64,000 bases of DNA from Apteryx mantelli (GCF_036417845.1 NC_089980.1:112927169-112991168), one strand, 5' to 3'. Positions 1 to 11,865 are shown, numbered from the stretch's first letter. Made by a program: numbers and translations. Notes: generated from the letters alone by a model not told the origin.

Positions 1-534
1 TTTCATGATGCACCTTCTAGTTCCTGTATTGTAAAATAATACTTCTCTACTCACTTTTCATCAGCATTCATGATTTTGCAAACTACTTTGGTCTATTGTC
101 TCTCCCAATCTTGAGACTTCCTTCATTCTGTCTCTCCTTACTTAGAAGTTGTCTAATACCTCTTATAATACCTCAATTTATAGTGCCTTTTTCTGATTTT
201 ACTCTATTCCGAGAGCTGCATGCTGTGTTCAAGATCTATGTCCTGTAGATTTCTACAGTTACAATGGGTGTCATTTATTTCCAGTGAAGAGTAATTGGGC
301 TGGCTGACCACTAGGTGTCTGTGTTAGTATGAGCTACGCTGCTCTCTAATTTACATGAGCTCTGATAGCATGTAGCAGGTTTTTAGTTCAAGAATTTCTG
401 TTGTTATGCTCTGGTAATCCCCTGGCCCTATTGATTTTCTTACAGGTCCCCAGCTTCTGATTTGTTTAAGATTTCTCGTTTGAGTTTGTAATGCCTTCAG
501 CAAATACTTCTTGGATAACTTTTGTCCGCTTTTA

Positions 535-625
535 TGCGCACGCACGCGCACACACACATGTGTGTATGTATATGTATATATGTGTATAACGTAATGTGTG
601 TGTGTGTATATAGATATAGGTTATA
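535..625. repeat. Mixed CA/TG and TA dinucleotide microsatellite
   Basis: Alternating purine-pyrimidine tract: GCAC/CACA units, then TGTG and TATA units, then a second TG run at about 595-610. It is interrupted and compound. It produces spurious short ORFs rich in Thr, His, Ile and Tyr on the minus strand. Such tracts can adopt Z-DNA or cruciform forms and are usually polymorphic. Confidence 0.85.
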
Positions 626-1012
626 TATAGAGAAATGTGTTGAGATTCTAACTGCAATGAAAATGCAAAAGAACTGACTTCCACTTCTGCTAGGCTCTTC
701 AGGCATCCTGGCAGTCTGCATTGATGCCTTATTATCAAAGTTAGCTTAATTTGTACTAGTTGAGGTTTGATTACCTATGCAGCATTCAGGAGCAAGGTTC
801 AATAGCCTGAACACTGGTGTCCAGCTGGTCTCCAGCTGCTGCTTCACAAGGATGCAGGTCTCCTGCAAGTACTGTGTGTCACTTGATGGCCCTGTACAGC
901 TGTCTCAAGAGCTTTACATCCCAGTGACTGCCCTTAGGTCAAATAAATCCTGCCTAGGTGAGCAGATGCACTGTGTGTATAAACCAGGAGTTGGTATATT
1001 CAGGAACCTGCC

Positions 1013-1386
1013 TGTCGGAGTGGGGGGACGGACCCGGAGTAACGATGAGTCTCAATATGAGTATGGTCGTTCTCTCTTTATTAGAGCTTACACAGAGTAT
1101 ATATAGACAAGCAATAAGCATGCACTAGCAATAGCTGTATGATTGGTTTACAGTCTGTTCACGCGCCTAAAGCGAATACACGATTGGTGCAAAGTTGCTG
1201 TTCCCGTGGAGGGGCTTGTCGGCCCCCTCCCTTACTTGTTTACCACTACTTGCCTTCCCCTTCTGTAATGGTCTAGGAATGCTCAAGGACAGTTCACATA
1301 GCCGCAGGGATCCTCTCTCTATTGTGAAGACAGGATTGCTCACTTCTAAGAGATCATGCCCCTTTTCACTTAAGCATTCTTCCACA
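1013..1386 (-). mobile_element. Solo LTR of an endogenous retrovirus (alpharetrovirus-like layout)
   Basis: A 374-bp element with TGT...ACA termini, flanked by the 6-bp direct repeat CCTGCC at 1007-1012 and 1387-1392, as expected for a target-site duplication. Read on the minus strand it has two CCAAT boxes (ATTGG on plus at 1142-1146 and 1183-1187), a TATATA box (about 1098-1105), AATAAA (TTTATT on plus, 1077-1082) and then about 60 bp of R-U5 ending in ACA. The poly(A) signal lying directly after the TATA box, together with a 6-bp duplication, resembles avian sarcoma/leukosis-type LTRs. No internal retroviral sequence or second LTR is present, so it probably formed by LTR-LTR recombination. 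It lies antisense to GCLC. The exact family is not assigned. Confidence 0.82.
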
Positions 1387-1868
1387 CCTGCCTATCTTCT
1401 GCTAGGGGACCTGCCAGCAGAGGAAAGTAGCAGAATAATCCAAGGTAGACAGAGCCACACTAGGAGCTGAGTTGGATGGATCAGCCACAAAATCATTTCA
1501 TATGTACGTAATTATTGTAGAGGTATCCTGAGTGCAGTTTGGTTTGTCTCAGACAGCTTTTCTGTTAAATGTTTGAGACCTCTTGCTATAATCTGTTAGT
1601 AACACCTGTTCCAGTAGTTGGATATAATACTTTTCTCTGCACTATCTTGTTACAACATCTGAAAGTTTGAAGATTGTTCCAGACAAGTTGGTTTTGGGCT
1701 ATCCTCGATATGTCTGAATTATACATCAAGTTTAACCATTGCTAAAAATATATGCATATATCTCAAGAAAACATACAGTATTTATTCATTGTGTATATAA
1801 TATGCAGAATGTTGTGTTGTAAATTGGGTGTATAAACTGTCTGAAATTTGACTTCCAATTGCCCACAG

Positions 1869-2074
1869 GAGAGTTAATGACAGTTGCCCGATGGATGAGG
1901 GAATTTGTCGCACAGCATCCAGACTACAAGCAAGATAGCGTGATAACTGATGAAATGAATTATAGCCTTATTTGGAAATGCAACCAAATTGCACAAGGCC
2001 AGGCAGAGTGTCCTGAACTATTGGGAGTAGGATTTAACAAGAAAGCAAGTGGAAACAAAACTGGCTCTTTGTAA
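1869..2074 (+). CDS. GCLC: Glutamate-cysteine ligase catalytic subunit, terminal coding exon (partial gene)
   Basis: GCLC catalyses ATP-dependent joining of L-glutamate to L-cysteine, the rate-limiting step of cytosolic glutathione synthesis, and pairs with the modifier subunit GCLM. This exon gives the last 68 residues and the TAA stop (2072-2074). The translation contains GELMTVARWMREFV, HPDYKQDSVITDEMNYSLIW and CPELLG, which closely match the C-terminus of vertebrate GCLC as I know it. The exon begins after AG at 1867-1868 in phase 1: the first base of the leading Gly codon comes from the previous exon. An in-frame TTG upstream is not a start codon, because this is a 3' exon. The final ~15 residues (after CPELLG) differ more from the mammalian tail than the rest does. 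The catalytic core is encoded upstream, outside the window. No frameshift or premature stop is seen. Confidence 0.95.
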
Positions 2075-2505
2075 TGAATGTGTCTTACACAGTAGAAAAT
2101 TTTAAGCATTTAAGCAAAGCACTAGCAATGGTACTGTGAATCTGGTACAGCTTCATGGTGTGAAGACCAAAACAGGTGATACTGCACTATAAAATGGGCC
2201 AATCTGCCTAAGTATTCATTTAAGGCGTCCTAAAGTGGGCATATTCTTTATTGTTAAGGTTTATACAATGTACATGTAAATAGTAAAATATTTTTATGAA
2301 TAACATCAATGTATTTTAATAACATTGTATCTAAAGTTATTGTGAATTAGCTTGTAACTTTTTTATGCTTATTCTAGAAAGAAAAAATTGTCCTGAACAG
2401 CTTTGTAAATGTAATGGTACTTGTATATTATATGCATTCCAGTTACTGAATGTTTACTGTAATTTTTCTAACCTGGAATGTGCTAAGTAATCTACCTTAT
2501 TGCTT

Positions 2506-2536
2506 AAAAAACAAACAAACAAAAACAAACAAACCG
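2506..2536. repeat. AAAC-rich simple repeat
   Basis: Repeated AAAC units with one longer A run, inside the GCLC 3' UTR. Confidence 0.8.
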
Positions 2537-3331
2537 ACCTTCTGGACCTACCTGCTTCATAGAGACTTCTCCCTTCCATTCTGGTTTTGAAAGTATGTAA
2601 GAATATATAAATGCATGTGCATCCTATTTGTTAATCTTTACAGCAGTTTCTCAGTTGCCACAAGACCTGCATCCATTCACCGACTATACAGTTGGGAGGA
2701 ACTGGTCTGTCTTCACTCAGATAACGCAAGTGCGTCTGTCTCCTGATAACTGTAGTCTTAGGAAGGGGCTGCCCTATTCTTATGTAACCTGCATTTCCTG
2801 CATAAAAAGACTAACATAATGTATCCTCCCCCAGATGCATGGTTGTTCTTTTCCCTCTCTCAAGTAAATTTGTGTGCTGTCATAGTTCAAAAATTTGCCT
2901 GAGTAGTGTGTGATTTTAAAAAAGCTGTAAGGGGGGAGGTGGAGAAAGAGGAGGCAATGAGAGCTGAAACAAGGATCTCTTTACAAAGGAACCAGAGATA
3001 CCTGCTCTGTTCTGTGGCACTCCTTAACTGCTGTATTGCCCCCCATTGCTGCTTTTTAGTCAACAATGACTGCAGCACAAAACCAAGGGCCTACCGATGC
3101 TTTCTAAAGGTTAAATTTCTCCTTTGTCCCTCATTATTATAACTATTTTTGTCAGCATGTTTATTTCCTATAAGGTACTTGATGTAGAGAGCTGAGATAC
3201 CTCTATAGCTGTAGGTATGGACAACTTTATCCCCTTTATAAAATTGATCATGAAGTGCACTAATCCTTTGAATTGGGAGTCAGTGCTGGGAGTGATTGTA
3301 AAGTATTTAAAACTTAGCCATTGCAACTGTA

Positions 3332-3337
3332 AATAAA
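3332..3337 (+). terminator. GCLC: Proximal poly(A) signal AATAAA, GCLC
   Basis: Canonical AATAAA hexamer about 1.26 kb after the stop codon, followed by a T-rich stretch (about 3353-3365). It could give a shorter GCLC transcript. Use of this site is inferred. Confidence 0.5.
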
Positions 3338-3560
3338 GCAAACTTATGGGGCCTTTTTAATTTAGCTTCTTAACTGGCTTCAAAAAATGAATTGTGTTAT
3401 GGGTAGCTTATGCAGAGCTTCACACAAGCATAAATAAGTATCTAAGATGTAATAATTTTTAAAAAGAATTAATGGAGAAACTGCAGTGAAGGTGCACTAA
3501 GAGGAAACTTTTATGTACTGACATTAGAATTTGTGCTGTGTTCCCAGGTGTGCATTAGAG

Positions 3561-3566
3561 AATAAA
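3561..3566 (+). terminator. GCLC: Distal poly(A) signal AATAAA, GCLC
   Basis: Canonical AATAAA followed within 15-40 bases by a T run and a TGCTGTGGTGG / TTTGTTTT GT-rich element, the classic cleavage context. This is the best candidate for the main end of GCLC. Confidence 0.65.
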
Positions 3567-4030
3567 AGAATGCTTTTTTCTGCTGTGGTGGATTTGTTTT
3601 AATCAAGGTGTAAATGGCAGTCATATGCTAATAATATTTCTGGAATAAGGAAATTAAAAATAAAACTTGCAGTATGTGTTCGTCACTTGCATGGGTCAAA
3701 TGCATGTTTCCAGAAATAAAAAAGGAAGATTTGCATATCTGGCTAGTACAGCTTGCATTACCCATACTGACTTTTTTCTTAGTGAAATTTCTCAGAAGGG
3801 CTAATGGCAAATGCCTTACCAAGTCCTGCAACAGAGAAATCCTTGTCCTTGTAGCAGTAGCAGCTGTCTGCCACCAGTTTGTTTGGAAGATGCCTTAAAA
3901 AAGACCAGAATGCTTTTCTGCTGGTACTGAATCAGCTTGTGTTCTTTTTGCCTTAAATTGATATTAAATCACTGTTCCAGGCTGGTAGGTGGCCACTGTC
4001 CTGTGGGAGAGAACAGTTTTTGTCTTAACA

Positions 4031-4033
<3 letters not shown>

Positions 4034-4062
<29 letters not shown>
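4034..4062. repeat. Poly(A) tract, 29 bp
   Basis: Uninterrupted run of 29 A. No AATAAA or clear target duplication marks it as a retrogene tail, so it is listed as a simple repeat. Confidence 0.9.
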
Positions 4063-4064
<2 letters not shown>

Positions 4065-7000
4065 GGTTTAAAGTTTCCCTTGTGTTCTTGTATAGGCATT
4101 TTAAGAAAGGATAGGAAAGGTCAAACATAAACCTGCTACTTGATGATTAATTAAGGTGTCTGTTGCTGTGGTATCTAAGCAGCTTATACTCCCCTGCTGA
4201 AGAGTTGAAGTATGTGCTCCAACCTGTTCTAGGTGGTGTGGTAAAATGACAGCTCTCACACAGGGCAAATCAGAGTTGCTTTAGGCAAAGGGCAAGTTTT
4301 GCCACCACTGTGGAGTAGTCATTAGCTTGAATATACCTTAGAGGTGACTAAATGTGGGAATCCGCACACGTTTAGAGGTGGAGAAGCATTCCCTAGGCCA
4401 AGATTCATGCTGGCAGGCTGCAGCTGGGCTTTAATAAAAAGCATGAGAACATTCCTTGGGCTATGACTTTAGCATTTTTGGTCTTGCAGTCATCAGGTGC
4501 TTTCATGGAAATAATGACCTTTCCAAAAGCCATGTGAGCAAAGGGAAGGAAAGAACCACCAAGCATCTGAGGTGAGAAGTGATTGATTCCTTGCCCAGAG
4601 AACTTAGTAACATACTAGTCATGGCACTTCCCACAACCATCTTAGGGTTAATAGTCAAACTACCTCAATATAAGTGCCTTTTTTTCTGAATTATTTTAGC
4701 TATGCTTCTATTATGTATTAAGCCTTTAAAATGTGGTTCCTTTTATATGTGTGTGCAGCTCTGCAAGCACTTTGCTGTTGCAGGAGTGGTGGATCAGGAG
4801 CCTCATGTAACACACTCTGGTCCTGCAGGAGTAACCTGATTACCTGGGTGAGATGGTAAAAATCATACAGGTCATAGAGGTTGCATTGAGGTCTCTCAAA
4901 AGCACAACCAGTCTCTTTTTTGTAGCCATTTTGTTTCTAATTAGTGGATTACGTTCTGCATGCTGACCTGGCTTTACAGTAAGTTTGTGAGAAACCTTTC
5001 GCTACACAGGAAGCTGGTCACAGAAGCTGTGAACACAGAGGTTGTTTTCGATCACAATTTGGATAGTGTGAACTGGATTCCAGCAGGAGAGGAGTATTGC
5101 AATCACTTACAAGAGCCAGGCCCTTTTTTCAAACTGCCTCTAAGATAAACGTGTGTGCATGCAAAAATGTGCCAGTAAGGATGTTCTCTTGTCCAGGAAA
5201 GCAGATGCGTGGATGCAGATGATAGTTCATCTTGCTTTAATGTGTACTCGAAGATTGCTATTGACTGTAATGAGGAGCAGTACTATTACATACAAGAGAA
5301 GAGAAAGAAAAATGCTGAATTTAAGTGTTATAGTAGAAACCAGGGATCTGAAATTATGAAAGACCTGATGATTTTTTGCAGTTTTCTTGAAGCAACTTTT
5401 GGGGGAGAAAAGAGCAACTTACATTTGTAAATGGTAAATTTTGCGATGACCTTATTTGTACCCACTGATGGAGGGTGGGAGTAGTGCAGTTAATGCCATG
5501 GTACATGTGGCAGAAATAGGTACGGCTTCATGACACTCATCAGGTGAACTAAAACAACAGCATCTTCACAGCATTGCCAGTTTTGCTATAATGTCTTCCG
5601 TGTTCCCCTGAATCAAAGGACACCAAAGTGCATGCTGTATATAGTGTTTTATAGGAATGAGATTGAGTTTAAATTAAATAAGGGCTGATCCACAGTCTCC
5701 TACTTATGACTCTGAACCACTGAGACTGAAAGGATTTAAGTGGCCCACTTCAAATGCTTGCCAAAAAAAGATGCGAAGGGATTAATAAACTATGTTTGAT
5801 TCCTCTTTCTCTGTAGACAGGTTACTTCATAATTACCTCATCAGTCCTCCTGTAGAGCACATAGTACTGATCACTGTGAAGAAGAAGATGGGATATTGGT
5901 TTCCCCCCTCTGGTAGTGTGTGTTGTAAAATTTTCTCTGTCAGGCTTCACTGAGCTACAATTTCAAAATTTAATTGTGGTGTCCTCAGCAAAGAGAGGAT
6001 CGAGTGGCAGTGGGTCCTACCAGCCCCAGTTAGACTCAACCAAGCCAGGTGCCTCCTGGAGCTCACACTCCTTGGCTGAGGGGAAAGTGGTGCTTAGCCT
6101 TTTTTATGTAAGACATCATATAATCAAAATGTTGTACTAATACAAAATAATTGAAACACCCCCAGAACATCATGAAGTAGCAAAATGCGTTCTGAATTAT
6201 ATGGAAGAAATAGGGAAGGGGCAAAGGGCGATGAAGCAAAGGGGAATAAAGTAGCTCATTAAATGCCAAAGATGTCAAAGTCCCTAAGTCAGGCAGAATT
6301 TTTGCAAACTCTCCTGAAAACAGGACATTGTCCAGTCCAGAAAAGTGCTGTAACTAGGGAGGGACACAGGCAAGGGGTGTTGCAGAGCTTCGGTGTGGAC
6401 TGGGACCAGCTTGGGAAGGGCTGAGCGGTGGCCCTGACTACTTCAATGCTAGACAAAGCTACAGCTCAGGTGGTTGCTGATGGCGTGTTTAGGGCAGCAA
6501 CCTCCAATAAGAGCACCTGACCCCTTAAGGGTTTCTCTGATTTTTAATCCAACCTTTTCTCCCTCTTACATGCAGTCCTCCAGGTATATAGTTGCAAGTG
6601 CAACAGTGATTTCCACTGGTTTCTACCATTAAGGGAGTTGGAGAAAAAGTCTTCCTCCTTATTTTATAGCTACCACATTGGAAAGCTCAGTCTTCCCCTT
6701 GAAGAGGCATTTCACATCTTTGCTCGGCAATGGGAAGCTTCAGAATATTGTGGCAAACGACAAGAATTCCTTTAATTTCTTTTAAAACTTGTGTAAGACT
6801 ATTGCTGGTTTAGGGACCCACCCCATCACTTTATTTTGAAAGAATTTTAAATGTTAAGATTTTCTTTTGAAGTCAGTTTGTACTGGATAAAATAATGAAT
6901 GTCAAATCCTCGTGATTGCCACAGTATTACTTTTATTGACCCCAGAGGCTGGTAGCAAGGTTTCATGGCCTCCCGAGGGGTTGCTGCCCTGGCCGGTGGC

Positions 7001-7912
7001 CTCCCTTCCTTCTCTGGTGGGTCCATCACCTTCAGTGAGGCTCATCCCAGGGGTGGCTTGGAGGTGGCAACACCCATGCACAGTCCCTCAGACCTTGGTG
7101 TCAGCCCATGCAGAGCCTGGCTCTTCTGCTCTCCTTGCAGGGAGTGTTGTGGTTTAGTGTGAATTGTGAATATTGTATTAAATACAAGCTGAAATATCCC
7201 AAAGTCCCAGCCATAGAGTGCGTCCTTTTGCAATGAGAGGGGTGGGCGAATGCTGCTGTGTGGACATGCGTGGCTTGGTACCCCAGCAGGTGCCAATGCA
7301 TCATTTTTGCTGTGATTCTGCAAGGGCCACGGTGTCACTAACCACTGCAGAGATGCTGCTCTCCCAGCTTTAGAAACACACTACCTTTTCCAGATATCGC
7401 TATAATTTTGTGGAAGTGGAGTCCATCTTTTCAAAACACACTGTTAACAGTGTTTCCCATCTCCAGAAAGCTGGTTTCCTGCAGGGTTTCTTTAATAAAC
7501 AAGCATTTAAATTTCCCAGCAACAATAAGCTTCATTTAGAATATCCACAACTTGTTTATATTATTTAGTAGAAAATCTACTGAAGCTGATGCAAATTTCC
7601 TCCTTTTCATTTCTTCCATGTACATTTTTATGCAATATAATGTTTGCACTGCTGTGCCTTAGTGAATGCCTCTTCTCTCTTGTCTCGAAGAGAATTGCTT
7701 GATTTCTCTAATGTGGCCATTATATTTAGTGGTGATTCCCAGGGTTCTTCTGAGCTTGAGGAGAAAAGCAGCAGGCATGTAATCAAAGGTCCTGTGAACT
7801 TTGGTGGGTGCTAAGGAGCCAGTGACACCCCAGCCTGTGTGTCTGTAGCTAGCAGCTCTCAGCAGATCCTGGTAAAAAAGACATTTGAAGCCCAGATCTA
7901 AAGTGATAATGC

Positions 7913-7926
7913 TATATATATATATA
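7913..7926. repeat. (TA)7 microsatellite
   Basis: Seven perfect TA dinucleotides. Confidence 0.9.
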
Positions 7927-10370
7927 ATAACTATTTGCTGGGTCTTTATAAAATTCTCCTGGGAAAGTGAAGTCTGGAAGGAATTTGTGAGCCTCTGGGA
8001 TCTCTGTCCATTCCCTCTCAAACAGTACACGCTGGCAGGTTACAAGTATCAGCAGCGGCTGCTGTGAGCACTGGCAGGGGCAGTGGGGAGAGTTTGCTGC
8101 TGGCTGCACTACTTCCCCCGCTGCGTCGCTTGCAGAGGTTTAGGAAAGAGAGTGACAAACACCTTCGCTCCCAAAATCTTTAAACTGCAATGCAATGTCT
8201 TTCCAGAAGAAGAGTTTTAATTAACTATAAATGATGGCCATGGATTGAACAGCTGGGTGAAATTCTGTGACTTATGTTAAATGAAAATTGTTATGTAGTC
8301 TTTTCTAAGCTTATATGTATTAATCTGTTAATTTAGCCCCTGAACTTCATTATATGTCCAAAAGATATTCTGAAAACTACTCCTGTTGTACTGACCTAAA
8401 GGGGCAGGTGTAGTCAGTCTGACACTGAGAAGGTAAAAAGGATTGCAGTACAGCAAAGTAAGGGTAAGACAGAGAAAAATTGTTAACAAAAGTGCTCAGA
8501 ATTACAAAGGAAAGTGTTGGATGGTGCATGATGGCTCCTTGTCATTGACTTCTAAGAGTTTGTGTTCTGGTTGGAAAAATGCTAGTTTATAAAATATTAA
8601 AACAACAACTGTTCTTACTCGGGAGCTATTCAAGTCTCCTATAAAATGCAATTAGATCCAAAGAAAGCATCTTCTTATGGAGACAACAGTATAGGTTTTG
8701 ATGAGGGCAAATAATGCCTTGTTATCTGACCACAAACAGTCCATGTGCATAGTGAGGAGCTGCTTAGTGTGTGTTGCTCTTGCCTTTGGATGATGGAAAT
8801 TTTAGTTTTCATTCTGTCCTGAACAGAAAGGAAAATTTGTGTATGAGATTTGTTGATAAATTAGAGGTTCATTATCTGTATATATCCTGCAATGGTCAGA
8901 CACTTTTGAGCTCTCTCTATTTTTCCAGGCCTATAATGAAATGATTAAATAAAGACACTGCCAGATCTCGGTTCTGCCAAGCTCAATTTCTGCCGCTGAG
9001 AGTGCAAACTGAATTTAAAGCAGTGGGAGATTTACTGCTAAATTATCCCTTCTCCTCACGGGAAATCTGTGTTGGCATAAAGTAGCTAGAAACAGCTCTG
9101 GGCTGGGATTTTGTTTAAGGAGGAGAAGAGGTCATGTTAAGAAGAAGAGGCTAGGAAAAGTGGGGATGAAAGCGTAAAGGAGTGAAGCCTCTCAGCATCG
9201 AGTCCCTGCAAACTCCCCTGCTTTCTCCCGCTCTTTGATCTGTGCTGGGGCCTGCCGGGAAGCAGCTGCGCTAAGATGACCTCAAGCTCTCTAACATCTT
9301 TCAGTTAGGTTTATTCTTTCCCTTAAATCATTTACTAGGTTGGACCATGTGCCTCCCAGTCCTTTCCCATACATGCACACACACACAGGGCTGGACATTT
9401 AATCCCCGTGAGCTTACTCACAACATGGGCATTCAGAGGCCAAGAACTTGCAGTATTTTTCTTGGCCATGTAAGGGCTTGGGACTCCATGCCCAGAGGCT
9501 GTCATGCAGCTGCCTAATGAAAAACAGGAAAGCGTTCCCGAGAAACCTCCACACCAAAGGGAAGCAGCACTCGGCATCATCAACGCTTCATACCATTCAC
9601 CCCACCCACAGTGTTCCTGCACATTACCCATCCCGCTGGCACAAGCCAAAGCCCATCTGATCTGAAGCAGCAGCAGGACAAGGATGGCCATGGATGTGAA
9701 CTGTGGGAAGCCAAGCCTGCAGCCTTCTTGTCTTCTCCAAAAGCACAGCCCCCTGATTTTGGCAGGTGGGAGATGCAGTTGTGTTTTGGTTGTGGGTTTG
9801 TGGGTTCTGTTTTGTGTTTTGGGTGTGATATAATAACCTGAATGCCTGGGCACAAACCACTTCTGTCTGTAATTTTGCATCCCAGCAGGATGAACTACGA
9901 AGGAGCACTTTGAACTCTGCTGTGATCCCTGAGTTACAACAGCACTAACATTGCCAACAAAGTGAAGGGTTTTGCACATGGAAAGCGCAAAATCAGCCAC
10001 AGTCCTAGCTGGGATTTTGGTGACATGGAAAGGGATGAGATCCGAGAAGCTCCTTGCTAAACCCAGGGCCAGCCCTAGGTGGCCTCCTAAGGCAGGAGGC
10101 AACACACTAAGCCGGAGAGAGAAAATACCTGGCCTCTCTGGGAGCTACAAGGGAAAAAGAGTCAGAGCCACAAAGGTGTTTCAGATTTACGTCCTCTGCG
10201 GATTTTGGCCTGGGTGTCTAGTAATGGGCTTAGTCCTAGCCCGCATGACCAGTGTAAACCCCTTTGCATCTCCTTGTGCCAGACCCTCCTAAGCAAGCTG
10301 AGCAGAGCAACTACAGCATCTCCCCAGCCCATATGTGCTGGCTCCTCCAACCCAGAGGATTTGGGTTGGA

Positions 10371-10601
10371 AGGTTTCCTCCAGGTCATGCATGCAGGGTT
10401 TTCTCCAATCCACATGTGTAGGGTTTCCTCCAGCCCATGTGTGCAGGCTCCTCCAGCCCATGTGCAAGCACCTCCAGCCCATGCATGTAGGGTTTCCTCC
10501 AGCCCACATGTGCAGAGTTTCCTCCAGCCCACACATGCAGGGTTTTCTCCAACCCACACATGTAGGATTTCCTCCAGCCTGTGCGTGTGGGGTTTTCTCC
10601 C
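10371..10601. repeat. Minisatellite, ~25-bp unit
   Basis: About nine imperfect tandem units of the form AGGGTTTCCTCCAGCCCAYR plus about five more bases (TGTGC/CATGT-like). Most units are 25 bp; one or two in the middle are shortened to about 21-22 bp. More degenerate units extend left to about 10320. Because 25 is not a multiple of 3, each translated frame shows a 25-residue superperiod, which creates long repetitive artefact ORFs on both strands. The minus-strand unit contains GGGCTGGAGG, close to the classical minisatellite core GGGCAGGANG. Confidence 0.9.
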
Positions 10602-11865
10602 AGGCAAAGGCAGGGGGAGCGGAGGGGAGGATGGATGGTGTGGGCCACATCCCCCCAGGCCGGGAGCCCTGATGTGCTTCTTGGAGATGTGTGATGCAAA
10701 CGCAGCCAAGGGGCCCTACAAGCAGAACAGACCTGATGTGTGCTTTAATGGGAAGGGATTACTCAGTAACAGAGGCTGGAAAATAAGCCAGCCCATCCCT
10801 TTCAGGCATTTAGTTCAGCTGCACAGTTGCATTGCTGATAGCAAAATTGCCACTGTCTAAATTAAAACCTGTAACATCTAAGTACTTCAGGGCTTGGCAT
10901 ATCCTGAACAACTGTGAGATGAACAGGAGAGCTCCCCTTCCAACTTTAGTTAGTTCTTATTCCTAAAAAATTCAGTTCTAGCCAACAAACATCACTCACC
11001 ATTTTAAAAAACTCTGAGCCTACTCAGAGAATGGCACAAAATAACATATCTCAGAGTTTGTCTGTTTTTCCTTTATTTATGATGCAGCCTGACTGGCACA
11101 AGTCCCACTGCTTTTGCTGGATGAGGGATGGGGCCATTTTCAGAGCAGCTGCTGGGAAACCCTTAGCACCTAACAAGGCAGCTGCCTTGAAAGAATAGGT
11201 GCTGCCTTCACCCCTCTGCTAACCTAATGCGCATCTTGTCACTGGGTGCTGCTTGCTTCAGAGAAGCAGTTAATCGCTACCTTTGCGTTTGAAAAGCAGA
11301 ATTTGGGGGCAAGGCAGAAGGGATTTTCAAAAGCATCCACATGTTCCTGGAAACACCTTCTGACTTTCCGTTTCCCAGTCACCTGGGCACCCTGGGTGTC
11401 ATCAGGGTTTGTTCCCAGCCTGTTCCCATTTTGCTGGGAGGGCTCACGTGGAGGTGCGGAGACGGCTGTCCTGCAAGCCGCAGGCCAGCTCTTGTCGCTT
11501 CAGCCCAAGGCTGCGGCTCTGGTTTCCAGCAACGTAACGCGACTGGCCACACAGTGAGCTGATAAAATGTGATGCTTGCCCTGAGTCCTAAACCCAAAGC
11601 TAGAATGAAAAGTTATTTCTCAGCCTACCTCGGGAAAGCAAAATCCAAGCGACAGAAAGGAAACTCAGAAGAATGAAACTGTGCAACAGAGTATCGGAGG
11701 AAAGGCCCAGCCTGACTGCAGCATTTGGCCATGGCTGCCTTACGTGTTTATTCATTTTTACAAAGCTTTGTAATGTTTTTCAAGATAGACAAGGGCAAGC
11801 TGTTCTTCGGGGGAGAGGAATGTTTCCTCCAGGACCACGCGGTCCCAAGGAGCGGATAACCTGCC

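Larger units (their letters stand above)
1..1868 (+). other. GCLC: GCLC last intron, 3' part
   Basis: Non-coding sequence leading into the last GCLC exon. The acceptor is the AG at 1867-1868, with a short, fairly weak pyrimidine tract before it. I see no other GCLC exon here, so the upstream exons lie outside the window. The intron holds a purine/pyrimidine dinucleotide repeat near 535-625 and an antisense solo LTR at 1013-1386. The rest is unremarkable AT-rich DNA. Confidence 0.8.
2075..3582 (+). other. GCLC: GCLC 3' untranslated region
   Basis: About 1.5 kb from the GCLC stop to the inferred cleavage site. It is AT-rich with several ATTTA-like stretches and an AAAC-rich simple repeat near 2506-2536. 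The length is similar to mammalian GCLC 3' UTRs. The end is inferred from AATAAA at 3561-3566 followed by a T/GT-rich downstream element. Short ORFs inside (for example 2628-2819 and 2906-3142) have no recognisable coding character. Confidence 0.75.
3583..9330. other. Intergenic DNA, proximal GCLC-downstream segment
   Basis: No gene recognised. Contains an A29 run at 4034-4062, a TA repeat at 7913-7926 and otherwise unique AT-rich sequence. ORFs reach about 120 codons but are scattered on both strands without splice or family signals. A stretch near 8930-9080 has a compositionally even, motif-dense look that could be a conserved non-coding element, but this cannot be confirmed here. Confidence 0.6.

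Noticed and set aside
1859..1868. TTG at 1859 as a start for the GCLC reading frame
   Set aside because: It lies in intronic sequence before the AG acceptor at 1867-1868; the exon is an internal-to-terminal exon and needs no start codon.
3590..4062. Processed pseudogene ending in the A29 tract
   Set aside because: No AATAAA shortly before the tract, no recognisable parent coding sequence and no clear flanking duplication.
10371..10601. CRISPR-like array
   Set aside because: Units are directly tandem without unique spacers, and the genome is vertebrate.
10162..10860. Repetitive ORFs of 104-198 codons on both strands
   Set aside because: They translate the 25-bp minisatellite; the 25-residue period appears in all frames, so it is a DNA repeat and not a protein repeat.
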